Assembly (NCBI GenBank): GCA_965238125.1 | Contig: OZ250179.1 | Span: 6,857,830-6,921,829 of the forward strand | Length of the DNA stretch: 64,000 bases | Direction: 5' to 3' | From: UBA6623 sp965238125 | GTDB lineage: Bacteria; Acidobacteriota; Terriglobia; Bryobacterales; UBA6623 | Shown: positions 25,940-34,449 of the stretch, one piece after another | How the letters are laid out: the number at the start of each line of letters is the position of its first letter | Numbering within the stretch: position 1 is the stretch's first letter | Made by a program: the position numbers and the translations under genes | The notes under the pieces: generated by a model | The model's input: only the letters and a program-made list of their open reading frames with translations | Database searches by the model: none | What the model was told of the DNA's origin: nothing

Positions 25940-26851
25940 ATGGCACGCAAGGCCCAAAACAAGAAAGCTGGCCCGGCGAAGGCGCGGCAACCTAAGAAGA
26001 GCGTCAAGAAGAAGATGGCCGCTGTTCGCCCCCCGGAAAAGAAGAAGACCAAGAAGACTTCAAAACCGGCCGCGAAAAAGAAGGCCCTGAAAAAGACCCC
26101 CGCAGCGGCCAAGCCGGCTAAGAAGAAGCCGGCGGCCAAGACGCCCAAAGGGTCCTCCGTGGCGAAGAAGAGGTCCGTCAAGACGGCCCCGGCCCCTCGG
26201 GCGAAAGCCGCCGCACCCGCCCGCGGCCAAAAATCGCGCCCGGCAGCCCGAAAGATCGTCGCCAGGCGAAAGACTCTATCGGCGCAACGCGAGGCTGTCG
26301 CCGCCCGCAAGAAGGCGGAGGCCGTTCACGCCGCGCGGCTGGCCGCTGAACGGCAAGCGGCGGAAAAGCAAACTAAGAATTACGAGAAAGGCGTCGGCTA
26401 CTTCAACGCCCGAAAGTTTTCCCGCGGCTTACGGTGGTTTCAGAAGGCAGTCGAAGGCCCCGATCCGACGCTCCGCCACCGGGCGCAGATTCATGCCCGC
26501 ATTTGCGAGCAGCGCGTGAACGCGACAAAGCCGAAACTCAAAACCGCCGATGATTACTACAACTACGCGGTCAAGTTGATCAATGACCGCGAATTGGAAG
26601 AGGCCGAACGCTGTCTCGATAAAGCACTCCGCTTGAGCGCCGATGCCGACTACGTACACTATGCGGCCTCGATCGTTCGGGCGCTGCGCGGGGATACGGC
26701 CGCCGCCATGCGGAGCTTGGAACGAGCGATCGAGCTGAACGACCGCAATCGCCTATTGGCTCGCACCGACGGCGACCTTTCATCGCTGCGGGGACACCCT
26801 TCCTGGATTGATCTAATTTCCTCGGATGCGCCAAGCCGGTCGACCCTCTAA
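25940..26851 (+). CDS. Histone H1-like lysine-rich tail fused to TPR domain
   Basis: A 303-residue protein. Residues 1-~115 are a Lys/Ala/Pro-rich tail (AAKPAKKKPAAKTPK-like repeats) like eukaryotic H1 or bacterial H1-like proteins and expected to bind nucleic acid. A charged helix follows (AARKKAEAVHAARLAAERQAAE), then residues ~145-300 contain TPR helices (YEKGVGYFNARKFSRGLRWF; YYNYAVKLINDRELEEAERC; YVHYAASIVRALRGD). The combination suggests a nucleoid- or RNA-associated scaffold; the function is unknown. The 3' end overlaps yvcK by 26 bases, implying co-translation. Confidence 0.78.
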   Translation: MARKAQNKKAGPAKARQPKKSVKKKMAAVRPPEKKKTKKTSKPAAKKKALKKTPAAAKPAKKKPAAKTPKGSSVAKKRSVKTAPAPRAKAAAPARGQKSRPAARKIVARRKTLSAQREAVAARKKAEAVHAARLAAERQAAEKQTKNYEKGVGYFNARKFSRGLRWFQKAVEGPDPTLRHRAQIHARICEQRVNATKPKLKTADDYYNYAVKLINDRELEEAERCLDKALRLSADADYVHYAASIVRALRGDTAAAMRSLERAIELNDRNRLLARTDGDLSSLRGHPSWIDLISSDAPSRSTL

Positions 26852-27875
26852 GCAAGCATCCTCTCCGGCCGAAGACCGGACTTTGCGTCTCGTCTCGCTT
26901 GGCGGGGGCACGGGCCTCTCCGCCTTGCTCGAAGGCTTGAAGCATCATACCGTCCCCGCCGTGACTTCTTCGAGTCATATCGACTCGGGGCCGCCCGTGG
27001 ACTTGTCGGCCATCGTCACGGTCAGCGACGACGGCGGTAGTTCCGGACGTTTGCGACGTGCCTTTGACATTCTGGCCCCGGGCGACATCCGCAACTGTCT
27101 GGTCGCGTTGGCGGAAGACCAAGCCCTCTTGTCACGCTTGTTCCAATACCGTTTCTCCAACGGCAGGGGGCTGGAAGGCCACAGCTTCGGCAATCTCTTC
27201 CTCACCGCCCTGACCCACGTCACCGGAGACTTTCACCAGGCGATTCAACTCTCGAGCGAAGTTCTTGCGATTCGCGGTCGCATCTTCCCTTCGACGTTGA
27301 CCAATGTGCGCCTCGAGGCGCAGCTGGAAAGCGGACGCTCTCGCAGCGGGGAAACCCGCATCAGCGGTTCGCCCGAACGCATCAAGTCGATCCGGCTCAA
27401 ACCGCGCCGCTGTCCGCCGTTGCCTGAGTCGCTTGAGGCGATCCGCCGGGCCGACGCCATTACGCTGGGACCGGGTTCGCTCTATACCAGTGTGATTCCC
27501 AACTTGCTGGTTGACGGCGTGGCCCGGGCAGTCGCCGATTCCTCCGCCGTCAAGATTTACATCTGCAATCTGATGTGGCAGCCCGGCGAGACCGAGGGCT
27601 ACACGGCGGCTGACCACGTTCGCGCGATCCACGAGCATGCCGAGACGCGATTGATCGATTATGTCGTCGTCAATTCCCGGGACCCTTCGGCCGCCGCGCG
27701 CCGCCGCTATGCCCAGCAAAACGCCCGGCCTGTCGAAACCGACTCGGCGGAACTCGAGAAACTCGGCGTTGAAGTCGTGTCCTCCAACCTTCTGGCCGCA
27801 GGCAAAATCGTCCGCCACGACCCCGCTCGGTTGGCGCGATTGATCGTCGACCTCGCCGCCGCCGCTCCGTTATAA
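26826..27875 (+). CDS. yvcK: YvcK/CofD-like UDP-GlcNAc-binding protein (gluconeogenesis factor)
   Basis: A 349-residue member of the CofD/YvcK superfamily. Signature pieces are VSLGGGTGLSALLEGLK near the N-terminus, VSDDGGSSGRLRR, PGDIRNCLVAL, and the C-terminal PGSLYTSVIPNLLV and CNLMWQPGETEGY. YvcK binds UDP-GlcNAc and influences cell-wall precursor allocation and growth on gluconeogenic carbon. The usual rapZ and whiA neighbours are absent; instead the gene overlaps a histone H1-like/TPR gene. Confidence 0.92.
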   Translation: MRQAGRPSKQASSPAEDRTLRLVSLGGGTGLSALLEGLKHHTVPAVTSSSHIDSGPPVDLSAIVTVSDDGGSSGRLRRAFDILAPGDIRNCLVALAEDQALLSRLFQYRFSNGRGLEGHSFGNLFLTALTHVTGDFHQAIQLSSEVLAIRGRIFPSTLTNVRLEAQLESGRSRSGETRISGSPERIKSIRLKPRRCPPLPESLEAIRRADAITLGPGSLYTSVIPNLLVDGVARAVADSSAVKIYICNLMWQPGETEGYTAADHVRAIHEHAETRLIDYVVVNSRDPSAAARRRYAQQNARPVETDSAELEKLGVEVVSSNLLAAGKIVRHDPARLARLIVDLAAAAPL

Positions 27876-27882
27876 TCCCGAC

Positions 27883-28797
27883 ATGCGAACGATCGGGCGA
27901 CGAGCCTTCCTTTCCGTCTCCGGCGCCGCTGCTCTCTCGGCCGCGCCCCGGACCGGTCTCGATCGTTTCCGGCTTGCGGTAACCACCGACGAAATTGACG
28001 ACGACTTGCTGACCGCCATCCGTTTCCTGAAGCGCTTCGGGCTGCGGTATGCCGAATTACGAAAAGTCTGGGGTCGTTACAACACCGCGCAACCGCTTGC
28101 CAAGATTCACGAGGCCCGCCGGCTGCTCGATGAGCACGGCATCCAAACGGCCATTCTCGACACCTCTTTTTTCAAGATTCCCCTACCCGCCGACACGCCG
28201 AAAGGGCGGAAGATCCTCGACGAGCAGTGGGCTTTACTCGATGGCGCCATGGAGCGCGCCCGTATTCTCGGGGTCGACAAAATTCGCACCTTTGCCTTTA
28301 CGTATCGCCGCGACGGGCGCCCGGACCCGGGGCACCGGCCCCGGATCGTGGAATTGGTCCGTGAGTCGGCTGCTCGCGCCGCCGACAAGGGTTTCCGCCT
28401 GGCGCTCGAAAACGTCGGCGGCAGTTACGTCTCGACCGCCGCCGAGGCGGCCCGTATTTTAGACGCCGTTCCCGACGACAACTTCGGCCTCACCTGGGAC
28501 CCCAACAACTCGGCCCGCTCGGGCGGCGAAGCCTTCCCGAAAGGCTACGCCCGCTTTGACCCCGCCCGCATTTTCCACGTTCATCTGCGCGACTACTGTC
28601 GCCGTTCCTCGGGTGAGATGGAATGGTGCGGTGTCGGCGAGGGTGAGTTCGACCACCTGGGCCAACTACGCGCGCTGCTCGAAAACGGCTATCGCGAGAC
28701 CATCTCGCTCGAGACGCACTACAAGATCGACAGCAGCAAGATGCGCGCCAGCGAAGCGTCTTTAAAAGCTCTTTTGGAAGTGATTGAACGCGTTTGA
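27883..28797 (+). CDS. Sugar phosphate isomerase/epimerase-type TIM barrel, Tat-exported
   Basis: A 304-residue AP2EC/xylose-isomerase-like TIM barrel. The N-terminus MRTIGRRAFLSVSGAAALSA is a twin-arginine-like signal. Metal-site motifs are visible: Glu in LALENVGG, Asp in LTWDPNN, His in FHVHLRD, and Glu in ISLETHYK. It follows yvcK by 7 bases and may be co-transcribed, although a periplasmic enzyme has no obvious link to YvcK. Substrate unknown. Confidence 0.85.
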   Translation: MRTIGRRAFLSVSGAAALSAAPRTGLDRFRLAVTTDEIDDDLLTAIRFLKRFGLRYAELRKVWGRYNTAQPLAKIHEARRLLDEHGIQTAILDTSFFKIPLPADTPKGRKILDEQWALLDGAMERARILGVDKIRTFAFTYRRDGRPDPGHRPRIVELVRESAARAADKGFRLALENVGGSYVSTAAEAARILDAVPDDNFGLTWDPNNSARSGGEAFPKGYARFDPARIFHVHLRDYCRRSSGEMEWCGVGEGEFDHLGQLRALLENGYRETISLETHYKIDSSKMRASEASLKALLEVIERV

Positions 28798-29126
28798 GGC
28801 CGAGATGCGCACTAACTGAACTGCCTACTGACTGACAACCCGGTCCCGTCTTCGGTTCAGGATTCACGGCTCACGGTTCACGGTCAAGGAAATCCGCGGG
28901 CGCCACATGTCGTCCCCCTAGGCGCGGGACCTCGCCAAGCAGCAAGAAAAGCGGACTAGTGCCACGACCGCTTGAAAAAGTTTGTTTGGCGGCAAAGCAC
29001 TATTCTGGAGTGACCGCATCGCGTGGCGATGCGGCTCTGTTTGGCTAGTGGTTTCCGCTGCGCCGGCAGCTCGACGCCTTCCCAACAAGGTCGGGGAAAC
29101 GTGTCTTTTCACGTGGTCTGAGTACT
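28798..29126. other. Gene-free spacer with a perfect hairpin
   Basis: No gene recognised. It contains CCGCATCGC-GTG-GCGATGCGG at 29014-29034 (perfect 9-bp stem) and a short direct-repeat run (ACGGCTCACGGTTCACGG near 28868). Confidence 0.5.
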
Positions 29127-29307
29127 AACCCGCATTTCTCACCGCCTGACGAGCAAAGCACACGATAGGCCCGCCATTACTTCGTTGCGCTTGCTCGCCG
29201 TGCTCACCGTACTGTTCAAGTACGCCTCCGCGCCCCAAGCGGCGCGCGCCTCGTACTGACGGACCTTTCATGCACTTTGCCTCGCCACGCGGTGAGAAAA
29301 GTGGGCT
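29127..29307. mobile_element. Palindromic small element with 19-bp inverted ends (MITE-like, type M4)
   Basis: The ends AACCCGCATTTCTCACCGC and, inverted, AGCCCACTTTTCTCACCGC match in 16 of 19 positions. The interior (181 bp total) has no gene and is itself rich in complementary segments around GTACTGTTCAAGTACG. I recall closely similar palindromic elements as common repeats in other bacterial genomes. The right end overlaps the yggX stop codon. Confidence 0.65.
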
Positions 29308-29593
29308 AGTGAGGCTGCCCTTGGCTGGGCGGCACATACTCGGGAGGCGCCTGCGCGCCCTCGCCGAAAAAGAACTGCTCCATCTGTTTCAAGATCAGCT
29401 CTTGAGCTTCGAGCGTTCCCGGATTGAGCCGATACTCATTGATCACCATCTTGAGGTGCTCGGCCCACATCTCCCAGGCCTGCTTAGAAACGTTTTCAAA
29501 AACTCGCTGCCCCATCTCGCTGTCGAAGGGGGTCTCATCGAGACCGGGCAATTCCTTGCCGAGTTTTACGCATTGGACCATTCGTTCCGCCAT
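29306..29593 (-). CDS. yggX: YggX-type Fe(II)-trafficking / oxidative damage protection protein
   Basis: A 95-residue protein matching YggX: MVQCVKLGKELPGLDETPF at the start with the single conserved Cys, GQRVFENVSKQAWEMWAEH, MVINEYRLN and the C-terminal MEQFFFGEG. The family protects Fe-S clusters under oxidative stress. The C-terminal tail EGAQAPPEYVPPSQGQPH is longer than usual, and its TAG stop lies in the inverted end of the adjacent small element, which may have altered the last residues. Confidence 0.92.
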   Translation of the reverse strand: MAERMVQCVKLGKELPGLDETPFDSEMGQRVFENVSKQAWEMWAEHLKMVINEYRLNPGTLEAQELILKQMEQFFFGEGAQAPPEYVPPSQGQPH

Positions 29594-29652
29594 TTCGCTT
29601 TTCTCCAGCTCCTTATTCTACGGCAAGGCTGACCGGCTACTCCAGTGCCGGG

Positions 29653-30028
29653 AGGCGCGCGACATAAATATGGGAGAATCGGCGCCCCGGGCCCGAGCGC
29701 TTCCCTGCCTGAAATTTTCCCTTGGTTCAGCCTTGGCTAAAGCCTTACGGGAAAAGACCGTTGAAACGGCCTCGTGTTTGACGGCGAGCCCTTGGAACCG
29801 GCCCTCGAAGGGCCGGCCGGGCAGGTCTGGAGACCTGCCCCACTGCATGCCACCGCCAATGGATGAAAAATGTAGATACTCCAGAACCGGCCCTCGAAGG
29901 GCCGGCCTACTTGCAACCCAAGCCCGGTGAACCGGCGGTGAACCGGGCTGAGCGTGGTCTTCCGACCACGCCTCTGTTTCTACTGCTCGCATTGCGACAG
30001 GGACGTCCCACATTTATGTCGCACACCC
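29653..30028. mobile_element. Non-autonomous element of the ISKra4-like transposon, with hairpin array (MITE type M1, copy 2)
   Basis: The ends GCGCGACATAAATATGGGA and, inverted, GTGCGACATAAATGTGGGA match the transposon at 54036-55867. A direct repeat AGTGCCGGG(AGGCG) abuts both ends (29644 and 30029), the best target-site duplication seen for this family here. It shares most of its interior with copy 1 and adds a second CCGGCCCT-CGA-AGGGCCGG hairpin and GGGCAGGTCT-GG-AGACCTGCCC (perfect 10-bp stem, 29819-29840). The last hairpin is GCGTGGTC-TTCC-GACCACGC, a compensated variant of copy 1. The remaining ~220 bases before the REP at 30251 show no gene. Confidence 0.87.
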
Positions 30029-30250
30029 AGTGCCGGGAGGCGTGAACCGTGACGGCCGCACTGGAGACCGCGCCCGCGTCGGCATCTCGCGACTTGCCGC
30101 CCGTGCCTCGCCGAAAACCCAAACAACGGCCCGGTACAATGAAACCGGGTTAGCCTAGGGTTAGCCTACACCGGATATTCCCGACGAGGAGATCGGACGT
30201 CCGGCGGATTCGGGTCATATTCGGCCCCGGCCCGCCGCGCCGCGCCCGTG

Positions 30251-30360
30251 AGGGGCTGTGAAAAAATGGGGGACAGCCCACTTCGCGCATCGAAATTTAT
30301 TGATTCAATGGAACTTATTCGGTCGGCGCTTGGGACAGTCCCCAATTTTTCACAGCCCCT
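30251..30360. repeat. REP/short inverted-repeat element upstream of the MATE gene
   Basis: AGGGGCTGTGAAAAAATGGGG at the left and its near-complement at the right (GTCCCCAATTTTTCACAGCCCCT) bound a 110-bp unit. The core (TTGATTCAATGGAACTTATT plus CGGTCGGCG) is an inverted relative of a block inside the element at 11037-11337. It ends about 40 bases before the MATE start codon. Confidence 0.65.
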
Positions 30361-30402
30361 GACGCACGCGGTCTTGCGCCCGCCAGTCTGAACGACTGAA
30401 AG

Positions 30403-31731
30403 ATGAGCGTTAGGCAGGAAATCAGGCCGATGCTGCGGCTGGCTTGGCCGGTTGTCGTCTCGGAGCTCGGCTGGATGGCAATGGTCATCGTCGACACGAT
30501 GATGGTCGGCCGCATCAGCGCCCAAGCTATCGGCGCGGTAAGCCTCGGGGGGGCTGTTGTCCACGCGGTCTCGGTCTTCGGCGTCGGCCTGTTGCTGGGA
30601 CTCGATCCGCTTGTTTCCCAAGCTTGGGGTGCGCGAAAACTTCGCGACTGTCACCATTTTCTCGTTCAAGCTCTCTACATCACCGTCGTTCTGTCTCCCC
30701 TGTTGATGGGGTTGGTGTGGTTGTACGTGCCTTTTCTCGAAACCTTCGGCGTCGACCGCGAAGTCGAAGCGTTGGCGCAACCTTACATGGAGGCCCTGAT
30801 TTGGAGCATCCCTCCCTTGATGCTTTTCACGGCTTTCCGGCGTTACTTGCAGGGCATGGGCCTGGTCGGCTGGGTGATGGTCGTGCTGGTCAGCGCTAAT
30901 CTGATCAATGTCGCGGCCAATTGGATTTTCATTTTCGGGAACCTCGGTTTTCCGGCGATGGGGGCGACCGGTGCGGGTTGGGCCACCTTTGCATCGCGAA
31001 CCTACATGTTTTTGGCCGTGGTCGCCTATGTCGTTGTTCGTGAAAGACGCGGGGCGCCGGGGCTCAACCAAACATCGCTTGGCCCCGCCACGTCCGATAT
31101 CCGGCGCATCATTCGACTTGGATTCCCGGTCGCGATGCAAATCGCCCTGGAAGTCGGCGTCTTCGCCGCGGGCACGACTCTGATCGCGAAACTGGGCGCG
31201 GTCCCTCTCGCGTCCCACCAAATCGCCCTTAACTGCGCGGCCGTGACCTTCATGGTTCCGCTCGGCGTTTCCTCGGCCGGAGCCGTTCGCGTCGGTCATG
31301 CCTTGGGTCGCGGAGAACCCGCCGAAGCTCGCACCGCCGGATGGGCGGCCTTGCTGCTGGGAGTGGGCTTCATGAGTTGCGCCGCGCTTTCTTTCTTCCT
31401 ATTCCCGGCCGCGATTCTGAGAACCTTCACGACCGACGCCGGAGTTCTGTCGATGGGCGTGACCCTGCTCTACGTCGCCGCCTTGTTTCAACTCTCCGAC
31501 GGTATCCAGATCGTGGCCACGGGTATCCTACGCGGTGCCGGCGAAACCCGCATCCCCATGGTCAGCACGTTCGTCGGCCATTGGGTGCTGGGCCTGCCGA
31601 TCGGCTATTTGCTCGGCTTCACTTGGGGGTGGGGCGCGCCGGGAGTCTGGGCCGGCTGGGTTGTGGGCCTGACTACGGTCGCGATTACCTTGCTGTTCGT
31701 CTGGCATCGGAAGATGGCCGCGGAACGGTAG
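30403..31731 (+). CDS. MATE-family multidrug/metabolite efflux transporter
   Basis: A 442-residue integral membrane protein with about twelve hydrophobic helices in two similar halves, as in MATE (NorM-like) Na+- or H+-driven exporters. Typical pieces are MLRLAWPVVVSELGWMAMVI, VDTMMVGRISAQAIGAVSLG, LDPLVSQAWGARKLRDC in the first half and VPLGVSSAGAVRVGHALGRG in the second. Transcription may start within or beyond the REP-like repeat just upstream. The transported compound cannot be told. Confidence 0.93.
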   Translation: MSVRQEIRPMLRLAWPVVVSELGWMAMVIVDTMMVGRISAQAIGAVSLGGAVVHAVSVFGVGLLLGLDPLVSQAWGARKLRDCHHFLVQALYITVVLSPLLMGLVWLYVPFLETFGVDREVEALAQPYMEALIWSIPPLMLFTAFRRYLQGMGLVGWVMVVLVSANLINVAANWIFIFGNLGFPAMGATGAGWATFASRTYMFLAVVAYVVVRERRGAPGLNQTSLGPATSDIRRIIRLGFPVAMQIALEVGVFAAGTTLIAKLGAVPLASHQIALNCAAVTFMVPLGVSSAGAVRVGHALGRGEPAEARTAGWAALLLGVGFMSCAALSFFLFPAAILRTFTTDAGVLSMGVTLLYVAALFQLSDGIQIVATGILRGAGETRIPMVSTFVGHWVLGLPIGYLLGFTWGWGAPGVWAGWVVGLTTVAITLLFVWHRKMAAER

Positions 31732-31856
31732 TGGCCGACACTCGAGTCGGTCCGAAGCCGGAGGCCAACACGGGCCCTCGGATCCGCCGGCATGCACGCG
31801 CCGTATCGAACGTACGCTCCGGCGCCGGTGAAGGATCGATCCGCGGCCGGCCGCCC

Positions 31857-32906
31857 TCAGTCCGCCGCCGCCAAATCGCGGAACCAAAACCGCTTCTCGA
31901 TCGGCTCCACGGCCTCGCCGTCGATTTCGGCCCAGGGATAGATGAAGTAATTCAGCGGATCGCCTCGTCGATCGTCATCGAGCGATAAATCGCGGCCCGT
32001 GGTGAAATGCACGCGGTGCTGATCGTGCGCCCCGAAGAAGTAGTCTTTGCGTGAGGGATCTTTCCAGGCCTCGGAAGCATCGACGGGAACCCAGCCGACG
32101 CCCTCCAGATAGAACCGCGCCCAGCAGTGATACCCCCCGATTTCACCTCGACTTTTGTCGGCCGGCAAGGGGAAGCCGATTTCAAAGCGCGCCGGAATGC
32201 CGGCCGCCCGCATCATCCCGATAAACAGCGCGTGGAAATCCGTGCAGTTGCCCTTCTTTACGTCGCAGGCAAACAGCGTGTCGCCGCGCCCCCATCCCTC
32301 GCCGCTCTTGTCGTAGCTCATTGTCCCAACGACGTAATCGTAGACGCGGCGGGCTTTGTCGAGGTTGCTGTTCGCGCCGGCCGTGTGTTGCCGCGATAGG
32401 TCTCCGATCAACCCATCGAGCGGCACCAGGCGGTTGGGTTGCAGAAATTTCTCCAGATCTTCGGCGGCATGAGCCACCGACTCGGGCGATGACGCCCGCG
32501 TTTCGAGATCGACCCGGTTCTCCTTCCGCGTCACTTCGAAACCCAGGGTCACCGACAACGGCCAAGGATAGCTCCCCGGCTCGAGGTCGATATAGACGTA
32601 GCGGTTGCCGTAGACATCCTCGACCCTCTGCTCGTAACGCACCGGGCTCACGATCTTGAGATCGTGAATCCGCTGTTCCTCGGTCTCGGCCGGCAGCGGG
32701 ATCCAAATCCGATACGTCTTCGCCCCTTCGGGCATCACCGGTAGCAACGCTTGGTAGCGGAACTCGAAGCTGCGCTCGCGACCCGCCGGCTCGTCGGTCG
32801 CCTCGGTTGTTTCACCGCTCGGCGAACAAGCCGCCAAACCCAAGACCACGACCAAACAAGCAACCGTTCGTGCGAGACGCGTGAAAGAAGTCGGAAGAAA
32901 GAGCAT
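31857..32906 (-). CDS. Transglutaminase-like cysteine protease-fold lipoprotein
   Basis: A 349-residue exported protein with a lipoprotein signal (lipobox VLGLAAC, Cys27). An N-terminal beta-rich domain (IWIPLPAETEEQ) precedes a transglutaminase-like core with the complete Cys-His-Asp triad: Cys221 in KKGNCTDFH, His260 in GGYHCWARF and Asp276 in VPVDASEAW. Such bacterial proteins are usually peptidases or amide-processing enzymes, not true transglutaminases. The start at MLFLP fixes the signal peptide; the frame is open farther upstream. It is followed upstream on the same strand by an HNH gene, apparently unrelated. Confidence 0.86.
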   Translation of the reverse strand: MLFLPTSFTRLARTVACLVVVLGLAACSPSGETTEATDEPAGRERSFEFRYQALLPVMPEGAKTYRIWIPLPAETEEQRIHDLKIVSPVRYEQRVEDVYGNRYVYIDLEPGSYPWPLSVTLGFEVTRKENRVDLETRASSPESVAHAAEDLEKFLQPNRLVPLDGLIGDLSRQHTAGANSNLDKARRVYDYVVGTMSYDKSGEGWGRGDTLFACDVKKGNCTDFHALFIGMMRAAGIPARFEIGFPLPADKSRGEIGGYHCWARFYLEGVGWVPVDASEAWKDPSRKDYFFGAHDQHRVHFTTGRDLSLDDDRRGDPLNYFIYPWAEIDGEAVEPIEKRFWFRDLAAAD

Positions 32907-32986
32907 TTTCGATGGATCCGTGAGTGAGAAGTGCGGCCGACTCCCGGCCTGTCGAAAATCGGTATCCAGAGGCGCCACGACCCCCG

Positions 32987-33514
32987 CTAATAAAACAAAT
33001 ATTTGCGCCAACTTTGCTGCCGGCCGCCCAATTGGCGCATCAAACCGCGGCTGGTGTGCAGCGTAAACGGCCGCGGCCGGCGCATCAGCGTCATCCCCGC
33101 TTCCTCGGGCAGCCGGTCGCCCTTGCGATTATTGCAGCTGCGGCAGCAAGCCACCAGATTCTCCCATGTGCTCTTGCCGCCTCGAGAGCGCGCCACCACA
33201 TGGTCCAGCGTCAAGTCGTTCGCCGCATAGGTCGTGGTGCAATATTGGCAGGTATGGCGATCCCGCACCAAGATGTTCTTGCGTGAAAGCGCCCGCGTCT
33301 GGCGCGGAATGCGGCGATATTCGAGCAGCCGAATCACCGACGGCACGCTGACCACCCGGGTCGCCGAATGCACCGCCATTGAGCTCGGCTCTTCTTCCGC
33401 CGCGACGCCCTTGAACAGCAGCACGAGCGCGCGCCGAGCGGCGCATACGTTGATCGGCTCGTAGCTGGCGTTGAGTACGAGCACCGGCGCTCGCAATGCA
33501 ATCGTATTCACCAT
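32987..33514 (-). CDS. HNH endonuclease family protein
   Basis: A 175-residue stand-alone HNH protein of the type widespread in bacterial chromosomes. The N-terminal part (PVLVLNASYEPINVC) is the conserved lead-in. The nuclease core has a zinc pair CQYC, LDHVVARSRGG with the catalytic His, and ENLVACCRSCNNRKGDR with the second Cys pair and the Asn/His region. The physiological role of this family is not established. It overlaps the comF-like gene by 7 bases, suggesting one transcript dksA-comF-HNH. Confidence 0.88.
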   Translation of the reverse strand: MVNTIALRAPVLVLNASYEPINVCAARRALVLLFKGVAAEEEPSSMAVHSATRVVSVPSVIRLLEYRRIPRQTRALSRKNILVRDRHTCQYCTTTYAANDLTLDHVVARSRGGKSTWENLVACCRSCNNRKGDRLPEEAGMTLMRRPRPFTLHTSRGLMRQLGGRQQSWRKYLFY

Positions 33515-34449
33515 GGCCGACTCGCCGCCCCGGCCGCTGCTTGCCGAGCCTCAACGCTACGCGGCGCGACGCCTACCTCAATGATACGTCGTTTCGCCCG
33601 CGCCGACGTGACAGCCCCGACGTACCGGGCCCCGGCCCGTTTCAACGCTTTGGCGCACGCCTCGAGCGTGGCCCCGGTCGTCATCACGTCATCGACCAGC
33701 AGAATCCGACGCCCGCGAACCTCCGGCGGCCGGGGCGCCGTAAACGCCCCGGCGACATTGACTCGTCGCTGCCGGTTCGACAAACCCGCCTGCGACTCCG
33801 TAGCTCGAGTGCGCTGAAGCAACCGGCCCCGCGCCGGAATGCCGGTTGCCCGCGACATGGCGGCCGCCAACAGCTCCGCTTGATTGAACCCCCGGCGCCA
33901 CCACCGCCAGCGATAGAGGGGCACCGGGACCAAATAATCCACCGCCTCAAAATCGTCCGCCGTCTCCGCCATTCGCCGGCCCAGTTCTTTCGCCAACGGA
34001 CGCATCCCGTCGTATTTCATCAAGTGGATCAGTTTTCGCAGATCCCCCTCATACGTTCCGAAACTGCGCGCACGGTCAAATGACGGAGGATCCATCCGGC
34101 AAGCTCCGTAGCGATCGAGCGCCTTTTCACCGTCCGCGAAAGGATGGCCGCAGTGAAGGCATCCCGAGGCGGCCCGCCGGCTTTCAATCCCTTCCAAACA
34201 GGGGCCGCAGACCGGCACCGCGGTGAGGCGCGTCAACTCGCGCTCGCACAACCTGCAGTCATCCGGGAAAAAGGCGCAGAAAAGCGCATCCCACGGCCCG
34301 CGCGGGGCCGCGGCGGGGGGAACTCTTGCAAGCGTGCTGGATAGCGTACTGGGGAAGGCGAGTCCTCCGAAAATCAGCTCCGTACCGAAATGTCGCGGCT
34401 CGGCTCGGTCGTGTTCAGTTCCTCCGCCAATTCCTGGCAGCGGCGGCAA
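33508..34449 (-). CDS. ComF-family phosphoribosyltransferase-like protein
   Basis: The domain begins near residue 50 with Cys-rich zinc knuckles (CRLCERE, CGPC, CLHCGHPF) and continues into a PRTase fold with LVPVPLYRWRWWRRGFNQAE and the PRPP loop LLVDDVMTTGATLEAC. ComF homologues support DNA uptake in competent bacteria. The start is unclear: the TTG used here lies inside dksA (75-base overlap), and no ATG occurs before the domain. The protein is therefore probably shorter than the 313 residues listed. Confidence 0.82.
   Translation of the reverse strand: MPPLPGIGGGTEHDRAEPRHFGTELIFGGLAFPSTLSSTLARVPPAAAPRGPWDALFCAFFPDDCRLCERELTRLTAVPVCGPCLEGIESRRAASGCLHCGHPFADGEKALDRYGACRMDPPSFDRARSFGTYEGDLRKLIHLMKYDGMRPLAKELGRRMAETADDFEAVDYLVPVPLYRWRWWRRGFNQAELLAAAMSRATGIPARGRLLQRTRATESQAGLSNRQRRVNVAGAFTAPRPPEVRGRRILLVDDVMTTGATLEACAKALKRAGARYVGAVTSARAKRRIIEVGVAPRSVEARQAAAGAASRPW

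Noticed and set aside
30166..31299. Long minus-strand frame over the MATE gene
   Set aside because: High-GC shadow of the transporter; composition is rich in Arg/Asp/Gln/His without domains.
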